The notes under the pieces were generated by a model. It was not told the DNA's origin. It searched no databases and worked only from the letters and a program-made list of their open reading frames with translations. Source: Flavobacterium sp. LC2016-13 (GTDB lineage: Bacteria; Bacteroidota; Bacteroidia; Flavobacteriales; Flavobacteriaceae). From it: a stretch of DNA of 64,000 nucleotides. This document shows, in pieces, positions 9,601 to 16,605 of the stretch. The position numbers and the translations under genes are program-made. The stretch covers positions 682,001 to 746,000 of the forward strand of contig NZ_WMDQ01000002.1 in NCBI RefSeq assembly GCF_009707955.1. The letters run 5' to 3'. Position 1 is the first letter of the stretch; every line of letters begins with the position of its first letter.

Positions 9601-9813
9601 CAATTGATAACGCTTAATATTTCCAAAGAAATTCAACATAAAAACGGCCATTATAGCCTCAAACCACCAAGTATTGTAAATTAAAATTCTGGCTGTATCA
9701 GTATTGTACTTACTTTCGATAAAAGTTCCAACACCCATTGCGATTGCAAATGTTAAAAAAAGAACGGCCATTAATCGTGTAGAAAACAAAAAAGAGAATA
9801 TTTTTTTATCCAT
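6610..9813 (-). CDS. ccsA: Fused ResB-CcsA cytochrome c biogenesis protein
   Basis: A 1067-residue inner-membrane haem-handling protein of the system II cytochrome c maturation pathway; ResB/Ccs1 and CcsA are one chain. The N-terminal part has three helices (about residues 10-30, 42-60, 77-97), a large periplasmic ResB domain, and a helix near 440-460. A histidine-rich linker follows (nine histidines in about 25 residues around residue 500). The C-terminal third is CcsA, with the haem-binding tryptophan-rich motif WGRYWGWDPKETW near residue 970 and flanking histidines. The start is the ATG at 9813 (MDKKIFSF); the frame is open upstream but that part has no ATG and crosses the promoter. It delivers haem to periplasmic apocytochromes. 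Confidence 0.9.
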   Translation of the reverse strand: MDKKIFSFLFSTRLMAVLFLTFAIAMGVGTFIESKYNTDTARILIYNTWWFEAIMAVFMLNFFGNIKRYQLLKKEKWATFLLHIAFVFIILGAFITRYISYEGMMPIREGAAENQIYSDKTFITVFADGEYKGEMKRRVFDKSLLLSPVTNNDFSISGKFDETPFEVSYVNYIMGAKETIKPTANGTLYLKLVEAGAGGREEHFLKEGEVQNIHNVLFALNKQTDGAININTKGEKYTIQTPFEGEFMRMADKLKGTVTKDNVQPLMMRSLYSIGDIRIVFPDPAVKGIVDYESSKDFKAKSHTDALIVKVKAEGQEKEVRLLGSKGSVGEPQTVKIGKIEYSLFYGSKAYVLPFKIKLNDFIATKYPGTEKSYSAFESKVTVQDSAETFDADIYMNHVLDHKGYRFFQSSFDPDEKGTVLSVNHDWWGTSITYLGYFILFFGLMAIMFTKHSRFADLKRKLEVVKKKKEKLITILVLMIGLSGFAQAPHVHTPGHDHNHTADPNDHANHVTAPPSQKQLDSLLSIYKAPEAHAAKFGRLIIQDAGGRMKPINTFSSELLRKVSHDDKYNGMNSDQVFLSMTQYAQVWIQIPIIYIKPENDSIRRIIGIEKEAKFAPFVKFFDENGNYKLSPYLDAAYKAANPNNFEKDFIETDKKVNLMESALSGSILKIFPIPNDPGNKWISYLEIQNAGLKGMDSTYVKQILPMYFSALNNGSISKNFTTADQLVESINGFQKKFGSAVRPGERKIDLEIAYNTYNILPKMFYWYSLAGIFMLIFTLFNIFFEKKFLRYTVNGFHILIGLIFALHTVALIARWYISGHAPWSNAYEAIVYVAWATMFFGLAFDRKSKLTVASAAFVTSMIFMAANANWIDPEIANLQPVLNSYWLMIHVAVIVASYGPFALGMILGFVALVLIFFTNEKNKAKMSLNIKEITYINEMSLTIGLIMLTIGNFLGGQWANESWGRYWGWDPKETWALISIMVYAFVIHARFVPSLRGKWFFNLMSMYAFVSILFTYYGVNFHLVGLHSYASGEAHSLSWIWYSLGTISVIGALTYPKYRKYYKSKK

Positions 9814-9844
9814 TTTTGAGGAATTACATTGTATAAAAGTGCCA

Positions 9845-9873
9845 CAAAAGTACTTAAAAATGTTGAGTTCCAA
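9845..9873 (-). promoter_or_regulatory. Putative promoter of ccsBA
   Basis: Read on the minus strand, TTG (9873-9871) is followed after 18 bp by TACTTTTG (9852-9845), a match to the Bacteroidota -33 TTG / -7 TAnnTTTG promoter. It lies 31 bp before the ATG at 9813, which supports that start. Confidence 0.5.
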
Positions 9874-9977
9874 TATTTGGTATTTGTTAATTAAAACCAA
9901 AAAAAGGATCTTTAACAATGTCGAATTATGTTAAATCGTAAGTTATTATTTACGTGCAAATACTATTAAACAATTTC

Positions 9978-10007
9978 TTTGATAATTGATATTTTTTATT
10001 AGATTTG
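9978..10007 (+). promoter_or_regulatory. Putative promoter of the GH28 pectinase gene
   Basis: TTTG (9978-9981), an 18-bp spacer and TAGATTTG (10000-10007) match the Bacteroidota housekeeping promoter. The predicted start of transcription falls on the palindrome immediately downstream, leaving a leader of a little over 100 nt. The remainder of the 9814-10126 spacer holds the ccsBA promoter and nothing else that I recognise. Confidence 0.6.
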
Positions 10008-10021
10008 TGTAATCGATTACA
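10008..10021 (+). promoter_or_regulatory. LacI-type operator palindrome overlapping the transcription start
   Basis: TGTAATCGATTACA is a perfect 14-bp palindrome with a central CG, the form typical of operators for LacI/GalR-family regulators. It abuts the -7 element of the putative pectinase promoter. Repression by a sugar-responsive regulator with relief by pectin breakdown products is therefore plausible; the regulator gene is not in this window. Confidence 0.5.
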
Positions 10022-10126
10022 TTATTAATTTGTTTTTTATAAAAACAGATTTTTTAAGGATCCGCAAAAAGTAGTAATCAAAATAAGAATTATAGCTATC
10101 AATAACCACCTCATATAATAACTAAC

Positions 10127-11812
10127 ATGAAAATTAAACCAACAAACTTGTTGTGGATTACTTTGACAGTTTTATCTATAAACTGTTTAAAAAGTACTGC
10201 ACAAAATTCAAAGCCAAGCGAAACCTATAAAAATATAGAATTCAAAATGGCAAAAGTTCAGGAACCTATAATACCAAAAAATACAGTAAACATAATCGAT
10301 TTTGGTGCTGTAAATGGCGGATATGTTTTAAATACAAAGGCCTTCGCCGATGCCATTGATGCAGTTTCTAAAAAAGGCGGCGGAAAAGTTATCATTCCAC
10401 CCGGAATATGGCTAACCGGACCAATTATTTTAAAAAGTAATATCGAATTATATGCTTCAACCGGAGCATTAATTAAATTCTCGACAAACAAAGATTTATA
10501 TCCTATTATAGAAACCAGTTTTGAGGGATTGAATACATGGCGCTGCATCTCTCCTATTTATGGAAAGAACTTAGAAAATGTAGCTTTTACAGGAAATGGC
10601 GTTTATGATGGTTCAGGGGAAGTTTGGCGTATGGTAAAGAAAAGTAAATTAACCGAAAGCCAATGGAAAACTTTAATAGCTTCCGGCGGTGTTCTTAATG
10701 ATAAAAAAGAAAGTTGGTATCCATCTGAACAATATGTAAAAGGAAACCAAAATGCAGATCAAAATGTACGCCCGGATTTAAAAACAAAAGAAGAATTTCA
10801 GGCTATTCGTGACTTTCTTCGCCCGGTAATGGTAAGCATTCAAAATAGTAAAAGAGTACTTTTTGACGGACCTGTTTTTCAAAATTCTCCTGCATGGAAC
10901 ATTCATCCTTTGATGGTTGAAGATTTAATTGTACGCAATGTTACCGTTAGAAATCCATGGTATTCTCAAAACGGAGACGGCCTTGACGTAGAATCCTGCA
11001 AAAATGTTGTCATAGAAAATTCTAGTTTTGATGTAGGTGACGATGCTATTTGTATTAAATCAGGAAAAGACAAAGACGGTCGTGATCGTGGTGTTCCGTG
11101 CGAAAATATCATTGTCAAAAATAATATCGTATACCACGGACACGGCGGTGTTACCGTGGGAAGTGAAATGTCCGGAGGCGTAAAAAACCTTCATGTATCT
11201 AATTGTACTTTTATGGGAACTGATGTTGGTTTACGTTTTAAAAGTACACGCGGACGTGGCGGAATTGTTGAGAATATCTTTATTTCTGATATTTATATGA
11301 TTGATATTCCATCGCAGGCAATTTCTTTTGATCTTTATTATGGAGGAAAATCAATTGCCGAAACTTTGGCTGAAGGAGGAAATAAAGTAAGTACTAAAAT
11401 GGTTCCTGTAAATGATGAAACGCCACAGTTTAAGAATATTTCTATCAAAAACATAACCATTTCAGGAGCTTATCAAGCTGTATTTCTGCAAGGTTTACCT
11501 GAAATGAACCTTGAAAATATTGAAATTTCAAATCTTACTGCAAAAGCACAAAAAGGCTTTTCGATTATTGATGCCAACGGAATCAAAATTAACAACGCTA
11601 AACTAGACATTGAAAACCCGACTGTTTTTGAAATCTATAATGGTAAAAATATGTCTTTGAAAAATGTTGAATTCAACTCAACTTCAACTAAAGCAATTAC
11701 TATTGATGGCGCAGCAAGTGAGAAAATCGAATTGGTTACAGATAAAAAATCTGATTATTCTAAAAAGACAACTATCACAGAAACAGTTTCTAAAGGAGCT
11801 GTGAAATTTTAA
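10127..11812 (+). CDS. Secreted glycoside hydrolase family 28 (polygalacturonase-like)
   Basis: A 561-residue right-handed beta-helix enzyme for hydrolysis of galacturonan-type pectin. An N-terminal signal peptide of about 25 residues ends near STAQ. The GH28 catalytic motifs are all present: NGDGLD at 282-287 (in place of NTD), GDDAI at 304-308, the histidine motif HGHGG at 337-341, and RFKS at 370-373 (the RIK motif). Several beta-helix coils follow to the C-terminus. It stands alone between terminators, without SusC/SusD genes, so it is an orphan pectinase and not part of a visible utilization locus. The palindrome after its promoter suggests sugar-responsive control. Exact substrate, exo or endo action, is undecided. 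Confidence 0.92.
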   Translation: MKIKPTNLLWITLTVLSINCLKSTAQNSKPSETYKNIEFKMAKVQEPIIPKNTVNIIDFGAVNGGYVLNTKAFADAIDAVSKKGGGKVIIPPGIWLTGPIILKSNIELYASTGALIKFSTNKDLYPIIETSFEGLNTWRCISPIYGKNLENVAFTGNGVYDGSGEVWRMVKKSKLTESQWKTLIASGGVLNDKKESWYPSEQYVKGNQNADQNVRPDLKTKEEFQAIRDFLRPVMVSIQNSKRVLFDGPVFQNSPAWNIHPLMVEDLIVRNVTVRNPWYSQNGDGLDVESCKNVVIENSSFDVGDDAICIKSGKDKDGRDRGVPCENIIVKNNIVYHGHGGVTVGSEMSGGVKNLHVSNCTFMGTDVGLRFKSTRGRGGIVENIFISDIYMIDIPSQAISFDLYYGGKSIAETLAEGGNKVSTKMVPVNDETPQFKNISIKNITISGAYQAVFLQGLPEMNLENIEISNLTAKAQKGFSIIDANGIKINNAKLDIENPTVFEIYNGKNMSLKNVEFNSTSTKAITIDGAASEKIELVTDKKSDYSKKTTITETVSKGAVKF

Positions 11813-11837
11813 ATAAATTAAATATACAAAACATTCC

Positions 11838-11861
11838 AAAGACGCACTTCTGTGCGTCTTT
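11838..11861 (+). terminator. Terminator hairpin after the GH28 gene
   Basis: The perfect inverted repeat AAAGACGCAC / GTGCGTCTTT with a 4-nt loop lies 26 bp after the stop codon. The T tract is short. The same GACGCAC / GTGCGTC core recurs in a hairpin at 28795-28814, so it may also be a copy of a dispersed element. Confidence 0.6.
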
Positions 11862-11891
11862 ACATTTAAAAAATAATGCTAATTTTGCGAT

Positions 11892-12653
11892 ATGATTCGA
11901 ATAACGCTAATTGGTTCCGGAAATGTCGCGCAACATTTAATAAAAGCTTTCACCAAAAGTGAGCTTATTGAAATTGTACAGGTATTTTCGAGAAAAAAAG
12001 AAACTCTAGCTCACCTACTCGATTCTGATAAAATTACAAATGATTTTTCTGCTCTAAAAGAGTCTGATTTATATATCATAGCTGTTTCAGATAATGCTAT
12101 TGCACACGTTTCTAAGCAATTACTTTTTCAAAATAAGCTTGTGGTTCATACTTCAGGAACGGCTTCAATTGATACTTTGGATGCTAAAAATAAAAGAGGC
12201 GTTTTTTATCCGTTACAAACATTTTCTAAAGATAAAGCAGTGGATTTCTCCATAATTCCGATCTGTTTAGAAGCTGAAAATCAAGCAGATTATGCTATTC
12301 TGGAAACGGTTGCGAAAAGTATTTCGAATGCCGTTTATTCCATTAGTTCAGAACAACGAAAAGCGCTGCATGTTGCCGCTGTTTTTGTCAATAATTTTAC
12401 GAATCATTTATACCAGATTGGTCACGAAATTTGTGAAGAACACCAGGTTCCTTTTGACGTTTTAAAACCTTTAATTCAGGAAACTGCAGAAAAAATCAAT
12501 ACATTAAATCCAATTGATGCCCAAACCGGACCTGCTAAACGCGGTGATTCGACAACAATCGAAGCGCATTTGGAATATTTATCAAAAGAAAATCAAAAAA
12601 ATATCTATAAACTTTTAACTCAATCTATTCAAGATGATAGACAAACATTTTAA
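11892..12653 (+). CDS. Rossmann-fold / DUF2520 oxidoreductase-like protein
   Basis: A 253-residue protein with an N-terminal NAD(P)-binding Rossmann fold (ITLIGSGNVAQHL at residues 3-15) related to the F420-dependent NADP oxidoreductases. The C-terminal DUF2520 domain (about 125-245) contains HVAAVFVNNFTNHL and TGPAKRGDSTTIEAHL, conserved in this family. The substrate is unknown. A -7-like TAATTTTG at 11880-11887 sits right before the ATG, so it probably starts a new transcript after the GH28 terminator. Its end overlaps the next gene by 20 bp, the first link in a run of DUF2520, KdsC-like, UbiA and Maf genes. Confidence 0.82.
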   Translation: MIRITLIGSGNVAQHLIKAFTKSELIEIVQVFSRKKETLAHLLDSDKITNDFSALKESDLYIIAVSDNAIAHVSKQLLFQNKLVVHTSGTASIDTLDAKNKRGVFYPLQTFSKDKAVDFSIIPICLEAENQADYAILETVAKSISNAVYSISSEQRKALHVAAVFVNNFTNHLYQIGHEICEEHQVPFDVLKPLIQETAEKINTLNPIDAQTGPAKRGDSTTIEAHLEYLSKENQKNIYKLLTQSIQDDRQTF

Positions 12654-13164
12654 ACAAATAATGAACGACATCACAACATTTATTTTTGATGTTGATGGCG
12701 TGCTTACAGATAGTTCAGTTTTTGTTACCAATGAAGGAGAAATGCTTCGCACAATGAATATTCGTGATGGTTATGCCATGAAAGCAGCTATTGAAAGCGG
12801 TTATAATGTCTGTGTTATTTCTGGCGGAAGCAATGAAGGCGTTCGCATTAGACTTCGTAATTTAGGAATTACAGACATTCATTTAGGAACTCCGGATAAA
12901 GTTAAAACTTTTAAAGAATATACCGATACTTATAATATAAAACCAGAACAGGTTTTATATATGGGAGATGATATTCCTGATTATCATGTTATGAAATTAG
13001 TAGGATTGCCAACTTGCCCGCAAGATGCAAGTCCTGAAATCAAAAATATTTGTCGTTACGTCTCACACGTTAAAGGCGGAAGAGGCGCTGCACGTGACGT
13101 AATCGAACAAGTCATGAAAGTACAGGGGAAATGGATGGAATATTTTAATGGAAAACACGACTAA
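12634..13164 (+). CDS. KdsC-like HAD phosphatase
   Basis: A 176-residue HAD-superfamily phosphatase of the C0 (capless) type, closest in length and motifs to 3-deoxy-D-manno-octulosonate 8-phosphate phosphatase (KdsC), which makes Kdo for lipopolysaccharide. Motif I is FDVDGVLTD, motif II lies in the VISGGSN segment, and motif III/IV in LYMGDDIPDYHVMK. The ATG at 12634 overlaps the DUF2520 gene by 20 bp; an internal ATG at 12661 is also possible because the fold begins at MNDITTF. The KdsC assignment is by family resemblance, since no other Kdo gene is near. Confidence 0.82.
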   Translation: MIDKHFKQIMNDITTFIFDVDGVLTDSSVFVTNEGEMLRTMNIRDGYAMKAAIESGYNVCVISGGSNEGVRIRLRNLGITDIHLGTPDKVKTFKEYTDTYNIKPEQVLYMGDDIPDYHVMKLVGLPTCPQDASPEIKNICRYVSHVKGGRGAARDVIEQVMKVQGKWMEYFNGKHD

Positions 13165-13205
13165 ATAATTTTAGATTAATTCTACAAAGATTAAACCTTA
13201 GTTTT

Positions 13206-13245
13206 AAACCTTTGCACCTTTGTTACTTAGAACCTCAGAACCTTT
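13206..13245 (-). repeat. Dispersed intergenic repeat, copy A
   Basis: A roughly 40-bp element of the pattern AACCTTTGCACCTTTG then ACTTAGAACCTnAG then ACCTT fills the spacer between the KdsC-like and UbiA genes and ends 9 bp before the ATG. A near-identical copy lies in inverted orientation at 28749-28787, differing at only a few positions. Similar units recur in flavobacterial spacers as I recall them; the function is unknown. Confidence 0.65.
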
Positions 13246-13254
13246 AAAAAAAAA

Positions 13255-14181
13255 ATGAAATTTTTAAAACTAATCCGATATCAAAATTTACTAATGCTGG
13301 CTTTTATGCAGCTTTTATTTCGTTATGCTTTCTTAAAACAGCAAGATATTCCTTTGTCTTTAGCAGACTGGCAATATGGTTTATTGGTTTTAAGTACAGT
13401 TTTATTGGCCGCTGCGGGATATCTAATTAATAATATCCTTGATGTTGCCACAGATACTATCAACAAGCCAAATGACGTTATTATTGGTAAAGGAATTTCA
13501 GAAACTGCAGCTTATAATATTTATATCGGACTTAATATTACCGGTGTTGCTATTGGTTGCTATTTATCGAACGTGATCATGAGACCAAGTTTTGCAGTTA
13601 TATTTATTCTGATTGCTTCTGTACTTTATTTTTATTCTACGTCGCTAAAACAAATTATGATTTTAGGAAATTTTGTCGTGGCTGCTGTACTGTCCTTTAG
13701 TGTTATTATTATCGGCGTTTTCGATCTTTTTCCGGCTACAAATGCAGAAAATCAAGCGCAAATGGCAAGTATGTTTTCTATTTTACTCGATTATGCTTTA
13801 TTTGCTTTTATGATTAATTTTATTCGCGAAATCGTAAAAGATATTGAAGATGTAAATGGAGATTATAATCAGGGAATGAATACTTTACCGATTGCGATTG
13901 GTAAAAGCCGAACCTCAAAAATTGTTATCGGATTTGCTATTATTCCGTTTATTTCATGTTTGCTTTACATCAACAAATATTTTGTAGAAAATAAACTTTT
14001 CATTGTTACTTTTTATGCTTTTGCTTTTGTTTTAGCACCACTTTTATATTTTATCGTTAAAATATTTAGTGCAAAATCACAAAAGGACTTTCATCATTTA
14101 AGTACCGTTTTAAAGTTGATTTTACTTTTCGGAATTTTATCAATTTTGGTTATCACTCTAAATATCAAGTACAATGCTTAA
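13255..14181 (+). CDS. UbiA-family prenyltransferase
   Basis: A 308-residue membrane enzyme with eight to nine helices that transfers a polyprenyl group. The two aspartate-rich motifs that bind the Mg-diphosphate are present: NNILDVATDTINKPND near residues 60-75 and REIVKDIEDVNGDYNQG near 190-207. In flavobacterial genomes this gene, beside maf, is usually named geranylgeranylglycerol-phosphate geranylgeranyltransferase, but the acceptor cannot be read from sequence; quinone or lipid precursors are alternatives. The last 8 bp overlap the maf start, indicating coupled translation. Confidence 0.83.
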   Translation: MKFLKLIRYQNLLMLAFMQLLFRYAFLKQQDIPLSLADWQYGLLVLSTVLLAAAGYLINNILDVATDTINKPNDVIIGKGISETAAYNIYIGLNITGVAIGCYLSNVIMRPSFAVIFILIASVLYFYSTSLKQIMILGNFVVAAVLSFSVIIIGVFDLFPATNAENQAQMASMFSILLDYALFAFMINFIREIVKDIEDVNGDYNQGMNTLPIAIGKSRTSKIVIGFAIIPFISCLLYINKYFVENKLFIVTFYAFAFVLAPLLYFIVKIFSAKSQKDFHHLSTVLKLILLFGILSILVITLNIKYNA

Positions 14182-14758
14182 GGAAAAATTAAAAAAATAT
14201 ACTTTAATTCTGGCTTCGGGATCACCGCGCAGACAGCAATTTTTTAAGGATTTAGATCTTGATTTCGAAATTAGAATAAAAGAAGTCGAAGAAGTTTATC
14301 CTCCGCAATTAAAAGCGGCTGAAATCACTAATTTTTTAGCTGAATTAAAAGCGGCTGCTTTTGAAGGAAAGTTAAAACCAAACGAAATTTTGGTAACAAG
14401 CGACACCATTGTATGGCATCAGAATAAAGCTTTGGGAAAACCAAAAAGTGCCGAAGAAGCTTTTGAAATGATCAAATCTATGTCGAACACAACGCACGAA
14501 GTTATTACGTCGGTTTGTTTTAAAACAGACTCTGCTTCTACCCTCTTGCACGATATTACAAAAGTTACTTTCAATGATTTATCTGATGAAGCAATTTTGT
14601 ATTATATCGAAAATTATAAACCTTACGATAAAGCCGGAGCTTACGGTATTCAGGAATGGTTTGGTTTTATGGCAGTTGCAAAAGTCGAAGGTTCATATAC
14701 CAATGTAATGGGGCTTCCAACAGATAAAGTTTACCAATATTTGAGTACTTTAGTATAA
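14174..14758 (+). CDS. maf: Maf-family nucleoside triphosphate pyrophosphatase
   Basis: A 194-residue house-cleaning pyrophosphatase that hydrolyses non-canonical or excess nucleotides such as dTTP and UTP. The family signature ASGSPRRQQFF is at residues 14-24, with a conserved lysine/glutamate pair further on (VTSDTIVWHQNKALGKPK) and the GAYGIQEWFGFMAVAKVEGSY segment near the C-terminus. Length matches the family. It overlaps the prenyltransferase by 8 bp and is followed by a small MscS gene after 11 bp. Confidence 0.93.
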   Translation: MLKEKLKKYTLILASGSPRRQQFFKDLDLDFEIRIKEVEEVYPPQLKAAEITNFLAELKAAAFEGKLKPNEILVTSDTIVWHQNKALGKPKSAEEAFEMIKSMSNTTHEVITSVCFKTDSASTLLHDITKVTFNDLSDEAILYYIENYKPYDKAGAYGIQEWFGFMAVAKVEGSYTNVMGLPTDKVYQYLSTLV

Positions 14759-14769
14759 AAAAATTATCT

Positions 14770-15300
14770 ATGTTTTCTTTTAAAGGATATAGCCAGGAAA
14801 TATTGGCAACAGGAATTCTCATTTTTGCATTAGTGGCTTTACGCTTAATTATTGCGAAGTTAATTCGTCGTTATGCCAAAACAAGCCAGTTATTAGAACA
14901 TCGTACTAATTTGGTAATCAAATATATTCACTTGTTAATGAATGTGTTAGTTGTTATCAGTTTAGTTGTAATCTGGGGAGTTAATACAGATGATATTTTT
15001 ATAACCGTTTCTTCAATTGCAACGGTAATTGGTGTGGCTTTTTTTGCGCAATGGTCTATTTTGAGCAATATAACTTCCGGAATGATTTTGTTTTTTTCAT
15101 TTCCATTCAGAATTGGAGATACAATCAAGATTCATGATAAAGATTTTCCTATCGAAGCAGAAATTGAAGACATTAGTGCTTTTCATGTTAATTTGAAAAC
15201 AAAAGAAGGCGAAAGAATTATTTTTCCAAACAATTTATTATTGCAAAAAGGTATTTCTATAATGCCAAGTCACTACGAGGAAAAAGAGTTTTTTGATTAA
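14770..15300 (+). CDS. Small mechanosensitive channel (MscS family)
   Basis: A 176-residue protein with three membrane helices (about 9-30, 46-68 and 72-105) followed by the beta domain. The third helix and its following stretch (GVAFFAQWSILSNITSGMILFFSFPFRIGD) are the pore-lining signature of MscS channels. It lacks most of the C-terminal alpha/beta vestibule, so it is among the shortest members and ends shortly after the beta domain (SHYEEKEFFD). The reading frame appears complete, not truncated by a frameshift. It would release solutes under osmotic downshock. It is the final gene of the maf operon. Confidence 0.87.
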   Translation: MFSFKGYSQEILATGILIFALVALRLIIAKLIRRYAKTSQLLEHRTNLVIKYIHLLMNVLVVISLVVIWGVNTDDIFITVSSIATVIGVAFFAQWSILSNITSGMILFFSFPFRIGDTIKIHDKDFPIEAEIEDISAFHVNLKTKEGERIIFPNNLLLQKGISIMPSHYEEKEFFD

Positions 15301-15415
15301 AATTTGAATGGGAATTTTGTAATGTAATTCAGAAAACGTACAACATTACTTATAGAATAAAAGAGGAATTTTGTTATAGATCTTATCTAATTTCTAAACC
15401 TAATTTCACCACCAA

Positions 15416-16519
15416 ATGACTCGTTCAGTAAAATTGCCATTTTATGCCAAACTTTCCCTTATTCTTGTAAGTTTAATTTGTTTTGCTTTTATTTTCTGTC
15501 TCGGAAAAGATATCATTACGCCCGTTTTGATGGCTTTTTTATTTGCTGTTCTACTACTTCCAATCTTTACGCTTTTACATGTAAGACTTAAATTTCCAAG
15601 ACATCTTGCAGCGATTATTTGCGTCCTTATTTTTGCCGCATTTATCGTTGGTATATTAGTTTTTATCTCTTATCAGGTTAAGGATATTGCTAACGATTTT
15701 GATACTATTAAGAAAAATACAAATGTTTTTATCACTGAGATACATAAGTTTGTAAAAGATAATTTTCATATCAGTATTGGCGAACAAAAGAAATATCTTG
15801 ATACAGTTACGAAAGATTCTGTTAAAAACGGAGGTGTTGTTACTGTAGGTTCGGCAATATTATCTATCACAGATCTACTAATAGATTGTACTATTATTCC
15901 AATATATACGTTTTTATTTCTTCTTTATAAAGACCATTTTATTCTTTTTCTGGCAAAATTAGTGAACAAGGAAGATCATTCTGCATTAAAAGATATTTTG
16001 GCGCAAATACGAGTTTCCATAAATAATTATATTGTCAGTTTATTATTAGAAATGATTATTGTTTCAATCCTGACTGGCTTAGGACTTTGGATTGTTGGCG
16101 TAAAATATTTTATTCTATTAGGATTAATAACAGGAATCTTAAACCTAATACCGTATATAGGGATAACAGTTGCAGGTGTTATAACTCTTTTGGCTACTTT
16201 ATCGGGAACACCGGATACATCAATATTTATAAGCATATTAATTGTAAATGTTGTAGTTCAATTAATTGATAATAATTTGCTCGTGCCTTTAATTATTAAT
16301 TCTAAAGTAGAAATTAATGCCTTTGTATCTATTATCGGTATCATTGTTGGTGGTGCCGCAGCGGGAATTTCAGGTATGTTTTTAGCGATTCCGTTACTAG
16401 CTATTTTAAAAATTATTTTTGAAAGAATAGAATCATTAGAACCATGGGGATATTTGATGGGCAATCATATGCCTAAAAAATTTACATGGAGAGTTCGAAA
16501 AATAAAAGTTGAAAATTAA
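15416..16519 (+). CDS. AI-2E family transporter
   Basis: A 367-residue inner-membrane protein with about seven helices, of the AI-2E/PerM (YdiK, TqsA) exporter family. Visible signatures are the hairpin of helices after the N-terminal pair (FLCLGKDIITPVLMAFLFAVLLLP-like topology), a soluble loop at about 95-150, and the family motif GILNLIPYIGITVAGVITLL with the later IDNNLLVPLIINSKVEINAF. Members export diverse small molecules or act in Na+/H+ exchange; the substrate here is unknown. It stands alone, 115 bp after the MscS gene. Confidence 0.87.
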   Translation: MTRSVKLPFYAKLSLILVSLICFAFIFCLGKDIITPVLMAFLFAVLLLPIFTLLHVRLKFPRHLAAIICVLIFAAFIVGILVFISYQVKDIANDFDTIKKNTNVFITEIHKFVKDNFHISIGEQKKYLDTVTKDSVKNGGVVTVGSAILSITDLLIDCTIIPIYTFLFLLYKDHFILFLAKLVNKEDHSALKDILAQIRVSINNYIVSLLLEMIIVSILTGLGLWIVGVKYFILLGLITGILNLIPYIGITVAGVITLLATLSGTPDTSIFISILIVNVVVQLIDNNLLVPLIINSKVEINAFVSIIGIIVGGAAAGISGMFLAIPLLAILKIIFERIESLEPWGYLMGNHMPKKFTWRVRKIKVEN

Positions 16520-16535
16520 TATTAACAAAGTCTTT

Positions 16536-16585
16536 AGAGGGTATGAGTATTATTTGACTTATATTCATACGAAAATCCTCTTTTT
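16536..16585 (+). terminator. Possible terminator or leader hairpin
   Basis: Segments AGAGG-GTATGAGTAT and ATATTCATAC with CCTCT 6 nt further on can pair, with one mismatch and an internal bulge, and are followed by TTTTT. It sits 17 bp after the AI-2E transporter stop and 21 bp before the next start, so it may end the former or structure the leader of the latter. Confidence 0.4.
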
Positions 16586-16605
16586 AAAAGCCAAAATAAA
16601 TCTGA

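Noticed and set aside
9814..9918. N-terminal extension of ccsBA
   Set aside because: The frame is open, but the 35 extra residues lack an ATG and overlap the -7 element; the ATG at 9813 gives the family N-terminus.
9704..9934. Plus-strand ORF of 76 codons over the start of ccsBA
   Set aside because: It is antisense to the ResB N-terminus and its promoter, has no recognisable features, and no promoter of its own.
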